Below are positions 1-7,683 of a stretch of DNA of 29,751 nucleotides, piece by piece. A model generated the notes under the pieces. The model did no database searches. It saw only the letters and a program-made list of their open reading frames with translations, and had not been told where the DNA came from. Source of the stretch: Desulfobacterales bacterium (lineage in GTDB: Bacteria > Desulfobacterota > Desulfobacteria > Desulfobacterales > RPRI01). Within the stretch, counting starts at the first letter, position 1, and each line of letters opens with the position of its first letter. The position numbers and the translations under genes were made by a program. The stretch covers positions 1 to 29,751 of the forward strand of contig JAGVOC010000237.1 of assembly GCA_020052975.1 (NCBI GenBank), written 5' to 3'.

Positions 1-103
1 AGGCGCACGAATCTTGAGAAATGAAGCGTACTTGCTGGTACGCTGCAATGACGAAAGATGAAGTGCAACACAGCAGAATGACTTTTTACGAAGCCGTCAA
101 GGA
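1..103. repeat. Intergenic repeat stretch with hairpin
   Basis: This is the gap before the first gene. Positions 26-43 form a perfect hairpin (GCGTAC, loop TTGCTG, GTACGC). Positions 81-100 read ACTTTTTACGAAGCCGTCAA, a motif that returns with small changes at 1997-2015 and 25977-25997. It looks like a dispersed intergenic repeat. Its role is unknown; it could be part of a terminator of the gene to the left of the window. Confidence 0.5.
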
Positions 104-118
104 ATGATTGGAATCACT

Positions 119-1069
119 ATGAATCTCCCTGAAAAAGCAACGCTTATTGAAGTTGGGCCCCGGGACGGCTTCCAGTTTGAAAAGAAAATTATCCCGACAG
201 AACTGAAGCTCAGGATAATTAACGGGCTTCTTGACGCAGGCATAAGGAATGTCCAGGTAACATCCTTTGTGAATCCCGCCATCGTGCCCCAGATGGGAGA
301 TGCCGAAGAGCTGATAAATCTTCTCCCGAAAAATAAGGATGCGGTTTTCAGTTGCCTCGTCCTGAATGAAAAAGGGCTGCAACGGGCAGAAAATGCCGGA
401 ATTAAACATGTTGAAATATCCATTTCGGCAAGCGACACACACAGCCGAAAAAATTCGGGGATGTCATTTGAAACAGCATTTGCCGGAGCCAGAAAAATGA
501 TCAGGTTTGGAAAATCCCGCAAAATGAATATCCGTGCCGGTATTCAGTGCGCTTTCGGATGTGCTTATGAAGGAAATATATCCATTGAACGTGTGACGCA
601 AACAGCTAAAATATTTGCAGAATCAGGTGCAGACATAATAGCTGTATCCGATACGGCTGGCATGGCAAACCCTGTTTCAGTAAAGAATGTTATTGAGCAT
701 CTGATTCCTGTTATATGCAACCTGCCCGCTGTCCTTCACCTGCATGACACCCGTGGACTCGGTCTCGCAAATGTTTTTGCTGCCCTGGAATGCGGCATTA
801 ACCATTTTGACACTGCCCTTGCAGGCATGGGAGGTTGTCCTTTCGTTCCGGGGGCATCCGGAAACATTTCAACAGAAGATACTGTGAACATGATGGAATC
901 CATGAATATCAAAACAGGAATTGAAATTCATAAGCTTGCAGCCTGCTCCTTAATGCTCGAATCATTTTTCAACAAAAAATTCCCCGGGAAAATCCACAGG
1001 CTCTATTCCGGCAATAAATATGATGGGCTCATAAAAAATGGAGAATCTGATGAATACTTTAAGGCGTAA
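119..1069 (+). CDS. HMG-CoA lyase-like enzyme (DRE-TIM metallolyase)
   Basis: Predicted hydroxymethylglutaryl-CoA lyase or close relative, splitting HMG-CoA into acetoacetate and acetyl-CoA in the cytoplasm (leucine or ketone-body type catabolism). The protein is a single TIM-barrel lyase domain of normal family length (316 residues). It opens with EVGPRDGFQ, the metal-binding and catalytic Arg-Asp motif of this superfamily. Near the end of the barrel it has HLHDTRGLGLAN (metal-binding histidines) and GMGGCPFVPGASGN, the loop with the conserved cysteine. An ATG also exists at 104, but AAGGA lies directly against it, whereas the ATG at 119 has GGA six bases upstream and begins close to the conserved motif. 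The last 20 bases overlap the next gene, which suggests co-translation. The exact substrate is inferred; other HMGL-like lyases share these motifs. Confidence 0.85.
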   Translation: MNLPEKATLIEVGPRDGFQFEKKIIPTELKLRIINGLLDAGIRNVQVTSFVNPAIVPQMGDAEELINLLPKNKDAVFSCLVLNEKGLQRAENAGIKHVEISISASDTHSRKNSGMSFETAFAGARKMIRFGKSRKMNIRAGIQCAFGCAYEGNISIERVTQTAKIFAESGADIIAVSDTAGMANPVSVKNVIEHLIPVICNLPAVLHLHDTRGLGLANVFAALECGINHFDTALAGMGGCPFVPGASGNISTEDTVNMMESMNIKTGIEIHKLAACSLMLESFFNKKFPGKIHRLYSGNKYDGLIKNGESDEYFKA

Positions 1070-1994
1070 TGTCATACTTCTTGCGTTAATATTAGTCCTT
1101 AACTTCTTTTTCCTTTCAGCTTGTGCCACAAAAGGCACAATACAGGAGGAAAAGGCTTCTTTAGCCACAAAAGAAGTTTTGCCCAAAGTCGGTATCGCCC
1201 TGGGCGGAGGAGGGGCACGCGGATTTGCCGAGATAGGAGTTTTGCGCGTGCTTGAACAGGAAAAAATCCCTATATATGTTGTTGTTGGCACTTCGGTGGG
1301 AAGTTTAATCGGAGCTATTTACGCTGATTCAGGCAGCGTGCTTGATGCTGAATTCACAGCTATCTCTATGAAGGACGAGGATATTTTTGACTACCGGGCA
1401 TTTTCCTTCTTTTCAGGGGGTTTTGTTAAGGGCGAAAAGCTTGAATTTTTTTTAAACACTCATCTTCGCAGCAAAAACATTGAAAACATGGCGGTCTCTT
1501 TCGGTGCTGTGGCAGTTGACCTTAGAACCGGGCAGTCAGTACTTTTTGACCGCGGGCCGGTTGCGCGTGCAGTTCACGCTTCCTGCGCGATACCGGGAGT
1601 TTTTGTTCCTGTCGAAATCGGAGGGAAAATCTTCGTAGACGGCGGAGTTACAGACCCCATACCGGTTGACTTCGCTATCAAAAAAGGGGCTGAAGTTGTC
1701 ATAGCTGTTGCCATCCCCCCTGCCCTGCCTCCGGTTGCTCCAAAAAATCCCATAGAAGTGGCGTTTCATGCCATCACAATAATGTCTTACGAGATAGGGG
1801 TGCTTGGAGTCAAATATGCCGATGTTGTTATTCGCCCTGATGTCGGAAATGTGGCATATGACGATTTCACCCAGAAAAAAAGGCTTATTGATGCAGGTGA
1901 AAAGGCAGCCCATGCAGCAATGCCGGCTATCCGTGAAGCCATAAAAGCAAAGACAAAACTGGTGCTGGTTCCTGAGGAAAAAAAAGTAAAATAA
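1050..1994 (+). CDS. Patatin-like phospholipase lipoprotein
   Basis: Predicted membrane-anchored serine acyl hydrolase of the patatin/RssA/NTE family, likely acting on phospholipids or other acyl esters at the cell envelope. The N-terminus is a lipoprotein signal: two arginines, a hydrophobic run, then LSAC with the acylated cysteine at residue 25. The patatin domain follows: GGGGARG (residues 52-58, oxyanion hole), GTSVG (80-84, nucleophile Ser82) and DGGVTDPIPV near residue 200 carrying the dyad aspartate. The chosen ATG has GGAG six bases upstream; another in-frame ATG lies at 1038. It overlaps the HMG-CoA lyase-like gene by 20 bases, so the two are probably one operon. The substrate cannot be read from the sequence. 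Confidence 0.88.
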   Translation: MNTLRRNVILLALILVLNFFFLSACATKGTIQEEKASLATKEVLPKVGIALGGGGARGFAEIGVLRVLEQEKIPIYVVVGTSVGSLIGAIYADSGSVLDAEFTAISMKDEDIFDYRAFSFFSGGFVKGEKLEFFLNTHLRSKNIENMAVSFGAVAVDLRTGQSVLFDRGPVARAVHASCAIPGVFVPVEIGGKIFVDGGVTDPIPVDFAIKKGAEVVIAVAIPPALPPVAPKNPIEVAFHAITIMSYEIGVLGVKYADVVIRPDVGNVAYDDFTQKKRLIDAGEKAAHAAMPAIREAIKAKTKLVLVPEEKKVK

Positions 1995-1996
1995 CT

Positions 1997-2015
1997 GACC
2001 TTTTTCGAAGCCGTC
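1997..2015 (+). repeat. Dispersed ACTTTTTACGAAGCC-type repeat
   Basis: A variant of the motif at 81-100, lying between the convergent patatin-like gene and truA. It is too short and degenerate to call a terminator. Confidence 0.4.
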
Positions 2016-2019
2016 TAAA

Positions 2020-2760
2020 TCAATATTTTACTTCAACAAGGAAAAGCCCCTGAGGCGGAGCTGTAATTCCGGCATTCCCCCGGTCTCTCGATTCCAGAAT
2101 GCCGTTGAAATCATCAGATTTTAATTTACCAAGGCCGACACAAACAAGTGTGCCGACTATATTTCTGACCATGAATCTTAAAAATCCGTCGGCTTCGATC
2201 TCAAAAACTATAAGATCATCTTTTTTTAATAATACCTCTGCCCTTAAAACACATCTTATTGTACTTTTCCTCGGGCTCCCGGTTCCTTCAAAGGCCTTAA
2301 AATCGTGGGTTCCAACAAGGTGGAAAGCCGCTTTTTGCATTGCATCAACGTCAATTTTTTTCCTGATGAACCAGGTGTAATGTCTTCCTATTGCTGACGG
2401 AATCTCACGATTCAGTATTCTGTAATTGTATATCTTGCTTTTAGCATCATACCGTGAATGAAATTTCTGATGTGCAGGAACGCAATCCTTGATAATAATG
2501 TCGCCGGGAAGCAGGCTGTTTAAACCCTTTATGAATACACCCGGTTCAAGCATTGTGTCACAAACAAAGTTTGCAACCTGACCACGAGCATGAACACCGG
2601 CATCCGTTCGCCCCGCACCTGTCAGAGTTACCTTATGCCGTGTCATAACAGAGATGGCCTTTTCAATCTCGCCCTGGATGGTGCAGCCGGTTTTCTGCCT
2701 TTGCCAGCCATTGTATGCGGTACCATCATATTCTATCGTGAGTCTGAAATTATTAAGCAT
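2020..2760 (-). CDS. truA: tRNA pseudouridine(38-40) synthase TruA
   Basis: Converts uridines 38-40 of the tRNA anticodon arm to pseudouridine. The 246-residue length is normal for TruA. The N-terminal half has the family signature TIEYDGTAYNGWQRQ and the catalytic loop GAGRTDAGVHARGQVANF, with the nucleophilic aspartate at residue 53. The C-terminal half has GTHDFKAFEGTGS and FLRFMVRNIVGTLV, both typical of TruA. It is convergent with the patatin-like gene. Upstream it is separated from the ChaN-like gene, on the same strand, by a miniature transposon. No strong ribosome site is visible beyond GGGG directly before the ATG. Confidence 0.95.
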   Translation of the reverse strand: MLNNFRLTIEYDGTAYNGWQRQKTGCTIQGEIEKAISVMTRHKVTLTGAGRTDAGVHARGQVANFVCDTMLEPGVFIKGLNSLLPGDIIIKDCVPAHQKFHSRYDAKSKIYNYRILNREIPSAIGRHYTWFIRKKIDVDAMQKAAFHLVGTHDFKAFEGTGSPRKSTIRCVLRAEVLLKKDDLIVFEIEADGFLRFMVRNIVGTLVCVGLGKLKSDDFNGILESRDRGNAGITAPPQGLFLVEVKY

Positions 2761-2810
2761 CCCCTGTCAGTGAACCCCCAATATCAAGGCAGCGCGTCTC
2801 TCGTCTCAAG

Positions 2811-2952
2811 GAGAGCTTTGAAGAACGTTCAATTTTGCTCAAGTTCAAGGAAGGCGATAATTTTAACCACAGGAATACATTGTGTATTTCGAGGATTAAA
2901 ATTTGAGCCTGACGATGAAATCGGGCAAAAGGGGGCGTTATGCAAAGCTCTC
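2811..2952 (+). mobile_element. 142-bp MITE, copy 1
   Basis: Miniature inverted-repeat element with 10-bp ends GAGAGCTTTG / CAAAGCTCTC, flanked by a perfect 5-bp duplication TCAAG (2806-2810 and 2953-2957). The two halves are imperfect inverted copies of each other along most of the length, closing on AATACA/TGTATT near the centre, so the element can fold into one long hairpin. It encodes no transposase. Two further copies of identical length are at 10887-11028 and 28182-28323. The right-hand target duplication carries the stop codon of the ChaN-like gene, so the insertion left that gene intact. Confidence 0.88.
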
Positions 2953-3864
2953 TCAAGGCGTCACCCAGATATAATCGACATAAGAAACATCGGCTGTCGA
3001 TCCCGCAGGTGCAAGAAAAACATTTCTGAAAGGAAGGTTGTTTCTGGCAAAAACCCTTTCAGGTATCCCGAATCTGAAAATATGTCCGTTTCCGGCAAGA
3101 ACAATCATAACATCATTTTTTACGTTAAGAAATGCGGTCTCGGCCATTGTTTCATCCCAGACAGACTGGGCCATGTAAAAATTATCGAAATTGTCCCTCC
3201 CTTTTATCCTGTGCATTTTAAACACTTCTTCGACATATTCTTTGCGGGTAGTATTTGATGTGTCAATATTTTCAGGGAGATGCCCTTTTTCATCACCGGA
3301 AAGACTTTCAATGCCTCCGGTTGCAATCTTTGGCGGAATATGAAAAGGTACATTTAAACCCACGGTTCTGATCTTGTTTTCCTTTAAAAATTCAAAGATA
3401 TCACTGTACAGGTCAAAATCATATTTCCAGTTTGCATACCAATGGGTTTTGTTAATAAATGTTTTCCGGTCAAGACTCCCTTCGGTCCATTGATCAAGGA
3501 CCTGCTGGTATGTCCTGTCAAACATCTCCATGCCGACAGCAATATTCGGATTATAACTGTAAAGCTCCCTTATTATCTTTAGCTGTATATCGTGATGGGA
3601 TTTCTCAGTATGTATTTCCCCGATATATACGAAGCGCGCCTCTTTTAGATCGGCCACAAACTCATCATAAGAAACAGGGCCTCTTGTTCTGGCCGAAATG
3701 ATGGTTCCTTCAGAAAACCTGATAACCAAATCTTTTATCATAAGCTTTTTGGGAGACAAGACACACCCACACATAATTAATGCGAGACAACCGCTCATTA
3801 AAAGAGTGAAAATCTTATTTTTGGGAACTACGCCGTCATCTGTTAATTCATCTTGATTTATCAT
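2953..3864 (-). CDS. ChaN-like haem-binding lipoprotein (DUF399 type)
   Basis: Envelope protein related to ChaN/PhuW, thought in that family to bind haem or another iron compound. A signal segment ends at CLALIMCGC, with a lipobox-like Cys34, although methionine at -3 is not the most common residue. The body carries the family signature FVYIGEIHTEKSHHDIQ (the GE-H motif of the fold) and NIAVGMEMFDR, followed by the helical lid region and the late motif VIVLAGNGHIFRFGIPERV. Total length is 303 residues. The stop codon lies inside the 5-bp target duplication of the neighbouring MITE. Family assignment is good; the ligand is inferred. Confidence 0.82.
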   Translation of the reverse strand: MINQDELTDDGVVPKNKIFTLLMSGCLALIMCGCVLSPKKLMIKDLVIRFSEGTIISARTRGPVSYDEFVADLKEARFVYIGEIHTEKSHHDIQLKIIRELYSYNPNIAVGMEMFDRTYQQVLDQWTEGSLDRKTFINKTHWYANWKYDFDLYSDIFEFLKENKIRTVGLNVPFHIPPKIATGGIESLSGDEKGHLPENIDTSNTTRKEYVEEVFKMHRIKGRDNFDNFYMAQSVWDETMAETAFLNVKNDVMIVLAGNGHIFRFGIPERVFARNNLPFRNVFLAPAGSTADVSYVDYIWVTP

Positions 3865-3934
3865 GGTATATTCATTTAAATGTCAGAAAATACCTGTTAC
3901 TTGCCTTCAACAACAAAATAGCCCGGATATAATA

Positions 3935-4192
3935 ATGGCATTTGAATCAAAACCTATGTTCAGAAAGGTTATCTATCCTTTCTATGACTCTGAGACAGCA
4001 TGTATTGTAATAATTATTCTCATGCTGCTTCTACTCATATTCTCAATAGCGGGCATATCGGTTGCGCGGGAAGAGCCTCAATATCATGGCTATGTCTGGG
4101 TTCCGGTCATTCTTGCAATAATGAGCGCGTTAATCTTACTGCCGGCGGCAACCCGCCTCATAAAACATTACCTTGCCCGTCTTTCACATTAA
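3935..4192 (+). CDS. Small two-helix membrane protein, unknown
   Basis: An 85-residue protein that I do not recognise. It has a short charged N-terminus with FYDSETA, a first membrane helix of about 22 residues (IVIIILMLLLLIFSIAGISV), a short polar loop REEPQYHGY and a second helix (VPVILAIMSALILLPAA), ending in basic residues. This reads as an inner-membrane hairpin with both ends in the cytoplasm. The ATG at 3935 is preferred because the stretch before it in the same frame is not hydrophobic and looks unlike a protein start. The ribosome site is weak. It is divergent from the ChaN-like gene. It could be a subunit or anchor of something encoded elsewhere. Confidence 0.55.
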   Translation: MAFESKPMFRKVIYPFYDSETACIVIIILMLLLLIFSIAGISVAREEPQYHGYVWVPVILAIMSALILLPAATRLIKHYLARLSH

Positions 4193-4205
4193 ATATTTAG
4201 GAGAA

Positions 4206-4385
4206 AGGGTTCCAGGATTCCAGGGTTCAAGGGTCCAAGTGTTTGTTTTCTAATGATTTTATCGTCTGATTTTATATCCTGCTTTCAGCATCCTCTCAAC
4301 CTCAACGATATCTCTTTTGAAGTTCTGACAGGTTTTCCTTTCACTCGAATCCTCGAATCCTTGAACCCTCGAATCCTTATAGGAT
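4206..4385. repeat. Inverted pair of GGATTCGAGGGTTC-type arrays
   Basis: Positions 4206-4240 are a short array of GGATTCCAGGG/TTCAAGGG-like units. Positions 4343-4382 carry similar units on the other strand (GAATCCTCGAATCCTTGAAC). The same low-complexity type recurs at 10790-10850 and 11878-11920. Between the two arrays, on the minus strand, lies a short open frame described separately. Confidence 0.6.
4259..4345 (-). pseudogene. Possible remnant of a four-helix-bundle protein gene
   Basis: A 28-codon open frame without a start codon, running out of the right-hand repeat array and ending in TAA. It reads SERKTCQNFKRDIVEVERML followed by KAGYKIRR, a charged amphipathic helix. This resembles the C-terminal helix of the small four-helix-bundle proteins that often accompany such repeat arrays in related genomes. 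The resemblance is an impression from memory, so this is a low-confidence call; it may be chance. Confidence 0.25.
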
Positions 4386-4391
4386 CATCAA

Positions 4392-5015
4392 CTAATTTGG
4401 AGGTGATCCAAATATATCATCAACAACCTCATCCACGATAATCGGCCTGATAATCGGATAGATAAGCTCTATAAAATGGTGGAGTATCCTTGCGGTAACA
4501 CCCCAGATGGTAACTTCTTTAAAAGGATACAAAAGCTCCAGCACATTCGGGATACGCCCGTGAAATCCGGCCTCGATATGGGTTTGTACAAGATTTTTCA
4601 ACGGAATCTCAAATACTCTTGAAATTTCTGCCGGATCAAAGCTCACGGGTTCTCTTGTTTTCCAAATCCCGATAAAAACATTTAAATCCTTCTGGTTAAT
4701 AGTTTGAAAGTGGCCCAACGATCCCATTAACTCAACCTGCCCTTTTGTAATTTTTAATTCTTCTTCCAGTTCTCTGTAGGCAGCTTCAAGCGGGCCGGCA
4801 TCCTCCTTGTCCACATGCCCTCCGGGAAGCGCCACCTGGTTCCGCCATGGATATCCTTCATTATCCGTTTTTTGAACTGTAAGGATATTAAGTTCTCCGT
4901 CATTATTAAAGAGAAGGAGGAATACGCATGTCGAATCATAGTCTGCTCCGACTGGCAGGCCGGGCCGGTCAGCGTTTTCGATTATTTTTTTAATATTTAA
5001 AAACAGTGCTTCCAT
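4392..5015 (-). CDS. Nudix hydrolase, CoA pyrophosphatase type
   Basis: Predicted to hydrolyse coenzyme A or acyl-CoA into phosphopantetheine and 3',5'-ADP, as NudL-type enzymes do. The Nudix region is at about residues 64-88: LPGGHVDKEDAGPLEAAYRE followed by LEEEL, with the acidic REx(3)EE metal-binding cluster and the spacing seen in the CoA subfamily. Upstream is WRNQVALPGG, also typical. The start is the ATG at 5015, giving 207 residues; a TTG four codons upstream is less likely. No clear ribosome site. It shares the strand with the thioredoxin and CcdA genes, 27 bases away, and may be read through from them. Substrate is inferred from the subfamily. Confidence 0.8.
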   Translation of the reverse strand: MEALFLNIKKIIENADRPGLPVGADYDSTCVFLLLFNNDGELNILTVQKTDNEGYPWRNQVALPGGHVDKEDAGPLEAAYRELEEELKITKGQVELMGSLGHFQTINQKDLNVFIGIWKTREPVSFDPAEISRVFEIPLKNLVQTHIEAGFHGRIPNVLELLYPFKEVTIWGVTARILHHFIELIYPIIRPIIVDEVVDDIFGSPPN

Positions 5016-5042
5016 AAGCCGAATCAATATCCCGGATCATCA

Positions 5043-5528
5043 TTATTGTTTTTTTTCTGAATCGATTAAGTTTTTCAGGTAAGATTTGAACGTCATACTC
5101 TTATAACTGTCCGTGTGAATGTACTTTAATATAAAAAGGAGCATGTTTGGTGGAATGTAGCCGGGACGGTTGCTTATGTTTTCTCCATTTTCCGTAATGA
5201 ACCAGTTGCTTGGCAGGCCTCTGATATTATAGCCTGAAGCAGCCTCTTTTTCCTTATCTGTATTCACCCTGACAGGAATGAACCTGCTGTTTAAGACATC
5301 AATCACGGACTGGTCTTTAAAGGTGATTTTTTCCATATCCCTGCAGTATCCGCACCAGTCAGCGTAAAAATAGAGGAAGACTTTTTTCTGGCCTTTTTTC
5401 CCAAGCTCCATCCCTTCTTTATATGTGTGCCAATTTATCCTATCGGAAGAAAATGCCGGTGAATATATCCACGAAGAGATGAAATAAAAGATAAGCATGA
5501 TAATACATGTCAGTTTTGTTTTTTTCAT
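5043..5528 (-). CDS. Secreted thioredoxin-fold protein (CGYC)
   Basis: Periplasmic thiol-disulfide protein of the thioredoxin_7/DsbD-gamma type. An N-terminal signal segment (MKKTKL then hydrophobic residues to about 25) leads into a thioredoxin fold. The active site is WCGYC (Cys59, Cys62) and RGLPSNWF contains the expected cis-proline. The ATG has AGGAG six bases upstream. It lies 34 bases downstream of ccdA on the same strand. The pair therefore looks like a split version of DsbD: the membrane protein passes electrons from cytoplasmic thioredoxin to this periplasmic partner, which would reduce cytochrome c apoprotein or misoxidised disulfides. Final client proteins are not known. Confidence 0.85.
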   Translation of the reverse strand: MKKTKLTCIIMLIFYFISSWIYSPAFSSDRINWHTYKEGMELGKKGQKKVFLYFYADWCGYCRDMEKITFKDQSVIDVLNSRFIPVRVNTDKEKEAASGYNIRGLPSNWFITENGENISNRPGYIPPNMLLFILKYIHTDSYKSMTFKSYLKNLIDSEKKQ

Positions 5529-5562
5529 TTAATACTCCTGCGCCTCTGCCGGCACTTTTTTA

Positions 5563-6246
5563 TTAAATCCGGTTGGCAACAAGTAAGAATCCGACAATAA
5601 TAAGCAATATCCCTGCCGCAGTGTTTACATACTTCATGGCAAAAGAGGCCTTTTTAATAAATGTCAGAAGATAATTTATAAAAAACGATATGATAATGAA
5701 GGGAATGGCAAGCCCCGCAGAATAAATGGCAAGAAGAAGAATACCTTCTGAAACTGTATCCTTGCTCCCGGCAAAGATAAGAATGGACCCAAGCAATGGC
5801 CCGATACACGGGCTCCAGCCGGCACCGAAAGCCATACCGACAAGAAATCCTCCGAAATAATTCAGGGGCCTGTTAATCACCTGAACCCGTTTTTCAAATT
5901 CAAGGCTCCTGATACGGATCAAACCCATCAAATGTATTCCCAAAACAATAACTATTAGGCCGCCGATCACTCTGATAACGGACCGGTATTCAAAAATAAC
6001 TCCCCCCACAAATGAAGCGGATGCCCCCATCATTATAAAAACAGCCGAAAAGCCTGAAACAAATGAAATTGCCGAAAAGAAAACCTTCTTTCTTATCTTT
6101 GCGTCATAATCTGTAGTCAATCTGTCCAGTGAGAAACCGGTGATGAAAGAAAAATATCCGGGGATCAGGGGAAATATACAGGGCGAAAAGAAAGATAGCA
6201 ACCCTGCGGCAAATGCAGCCGAATATGATATGGTTTCACTGAACAT
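5563..6246 (-). CDS. ccdA: CcdA-type thiol-disulfide transporter
   Basis: Inner-membrane electron carrier of the CcdA/DsbD-beta family. The 227 residues contain six predicted membrane helices. Each half has one redox cysteine in a conserved Pro-rich setting: FFSPCIFPLIPGY (Cys23) and GAGWSPCIGPLLGS (Cys147), as expected for the pseudo-symmetric fold. It transfers reducing power across the membrane and is encoded directly before the secreted thioredoxin-like protein, its likely partner. The two form an operon with a 34-base gap, possibly followed by the Nudix gene. Confidence 0.9.
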   Translation of the reverse strand: MFSETISYSAAFAAGLLSFFSPCIFPLIPGYFSFITGFSLDRLTTDYDAKIRKKVFFSAISFVSGFSAVFIMMGASASFVGGVIFEYRSVIRVIGGLIVIVLGIHLMGLIRIRSLEFEKRVQVINRPLNYFGGFLVGMAFGAGWSPCIGPLLGSILIFAGSKDTVSEGILLLAIYSAGLAIPFIIISFFINYLLTFIKKASFAMKYVNTAAGILLIIVGFLLVANRI

Positions 6247-6329
6247 AATTATTTTATAAATTACTTAGCAAACATCGGCTCCAGAGCATATAAAACATGA
6301 TCCCTGTCACGGGATGCGGGCCGCATAGA

Positions 6330-7181
6330 TTAACGCCTGAGTTCTTTCGAACGTCTCGCAGCAGCAGCTATTGCTTCAGCAATTGCCTCCTTTACTTTCT
6401 TCTTTTCCAGCACCTTGAAAGCCTCTTCCGTAGTTCCGCCCGGAGAAGTAACACGCCTGCGCAGTAACTCAGGAGATTCATTCATCTCTTCCATGAGGAC
6501 AACAGCCCCTTTCAGAGTTGTATTTGTCAGTATTGAGGCATCATACGGATCAAGACCCAAGTTTATGCCTGCCTGAATCATCGATTCGGCAAGGTAAAAG
6601 ACATAAGCAGGCCCGGAACCTGAAAGTGCCGTCACAGCATCAAGATCATCCTCTTTGAACTCAATTACTTTTCCCATTGCTTCAAGAATTGTTCTTGCTG
6701 CACTAATATCATCCGGAAGGGCATGCCTGTTTGGTGTCATTCCGGACATTCCCGCCAAAACAAGAGCGGGTGTGTTAGGCATAACCCTGATAATCGGAAG
6801 GTTCTCCTTCTCTCCCTTACTGAGGGGAGAATACAGCAGGCTTTCAAGTTTAGCGAGAGGCACTCCTGCTGCTATTGATATTACCAGCTTTCTGCGCAGA
6901 ACACTGTACTCATTCTGACTTGTTAAATGCTGTAAAACATCGGCCATATGCTGGGGCTTTACGGCAAGAACTACTATATCGCACATTGAAAAAAGTTTTA
7001 AATTATCAGCCACTCCCGATATTCCGTAAGTTTTCTTCAGCATATTGAGCCGCTCAGTGTTAACATCACTTGCATATACCATTGAAGAAGGGATGACCCC
7101 TGTCCTTGTTATGGCTCCTATGATAGCCTCGGCCATGTTTCCGGCTCCTATAAAGCCGGTTTTCTTATTGAAATTTGCCAT
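6330..7181 (-). CDS. proC: Pyrroline-5-carboxylate reductase
   Basis: Last step of proline synthesis: NAD(P)H-dependent reduction of 1-pyrroline-5-carboxylate. The N-terminal Rossmann motif is GFIGAGNMAEAI (residues 9-20). Later blocks are VISIAAGVPL, IRVMPNTPALV, and the C-terminal dimerisation and substrate block ALSGSGPAYVF plus a late PGGTTEEAF. Length (283 residues) is as expected. GGAGG stands four bases before the ATG. The gene is divergent from yggT across a 169-base AT-rich spacer, and proC-yggT-divIVA order is a common bacterial arrangement. Confidence 0.95.
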   Translation of the reverse strand: MANFNKKTGFIGAGNMAEAIIGAITRTGVIPSSMVYASDVNTERLNMLKKTYGISGVADNLKLFSMCDIVVLAVKPQHMADVLQHLTSQNEYSVLRRKLVISIAAGVPLAKLESLLYSPLSKGEKENLPIIRVMPNTPALVLAGMSGMTPNRHALPDDISAARTILEAMGKVIEFKEDDLDAVTALSGSGPAYVFYLAESMIQAGINLGLDPYDASILTNTTLKGAVVLMEEMNESPELLRRRVTSPGGTTEEAFKVLEKKKVKEAIAEAIAAAARRSKELRR

Positions 7182-7294
7182 GTTCCCTCCAAAACATTTT
7201 TCACAATTGTTACTTCCCGTTAACCCTCTGCATATTTATAAAGTTTGCGCATGTCAATGAAATTTAACGAAAACTCTTGACTATTCTTTTAAAA

Positions 7295-7300
7295 TATAAT
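7295..7300 (+). promoter_or_regulatory. Possible -10 box upstream of yggT
   Basis: A perfect TATAAT sits in the AT-rich spacer between proC and yggT, about 50 bases before the yggT start. No -35 box at normal spacing is visible (the TTGACT at 7277 is only 12 bases upstream), so this is a weak call. Confidence 0.3.
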
Positions 7301-7350
7301 TAGTTATGTCAAATTTAAATGCAATTATTATATATAAGGACTGAATTTTC

Positions 7351-7647
7351 ATGTTCATAATGGGTAATTTTATTGGTGCTGTCGCTACAGTAATTTATTA
7401 TGTTTTGAATTTTTATATGTGGATAATAATCGCACGGGCTGTCTTGTCGTGGGTAAACCCGGACCCGTATAATCAGGTTGTTCGGTTCATTCATAACATA
7501 ACAGAGCCGGTTCTTTATCCCATACGAACCAGGATTCCTTACATGGGAGGCATTGATCTTTCACCCATTATTGTTATCCTTGGCATAATCTTTCTGGAAA
7601 AATTTCTGGTTGGCAGCCTTCAAAGACTGGCCTTCACGCTTTCATAA
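7351..7647 (+). CDS. YggT family membrane protein
   Basis: Small integral membrane protein (98 residues) of the YggT family, which is linked to cell division or envelope stress in other bacteria but has no assigned biochemical activity. Two hydrophobic segments are visible. The hallmark block of the family is present: ARAVLSWVNPDPYNQVVRFI and then NITEPVLYPIRTRIP. AAGGA lies ten bases upstream of the ATG; an in-frame ATG three codons later is also possible. It is followed by divIVA on the same strand with proC divergent, which supports the family call. Confidence 0.88.
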   Translation: MFIMGNFIGAVATVIYYVLNFYMWIIIARAVLSWVNPDPYNQVVRFIHNITEPVLYPIRTRIPYMGGIDLSPIIVILGIIFLEKFLVGSLQRLAFTLS

Positions 7648-7649
7648 TT

Positions 7650-7683
7650 GAAGATTCCCCGCCGCAAGCAGCGAGGAATCTTC
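7650..7683 (+). terminator. Hairpin after yggT
   Basis: Perfect 9-bp inverted repeat GAAGATTCC / GGAATCTTC with a GC-rich 16-base loop, just after the yggT stop. There is no T-run behind it, so it may act as a processing or attenuation hairpin. A near-copy with a T-run lies at 8329. Confidence 0.5.

Noticed and set aside
2590..3258. A 222-codon plus-strand frame across truA, the MITE and the ChaN-like gene
   Set aside because: It reads through two real minus-strand genes and a transposable element; no coherent protein domain.
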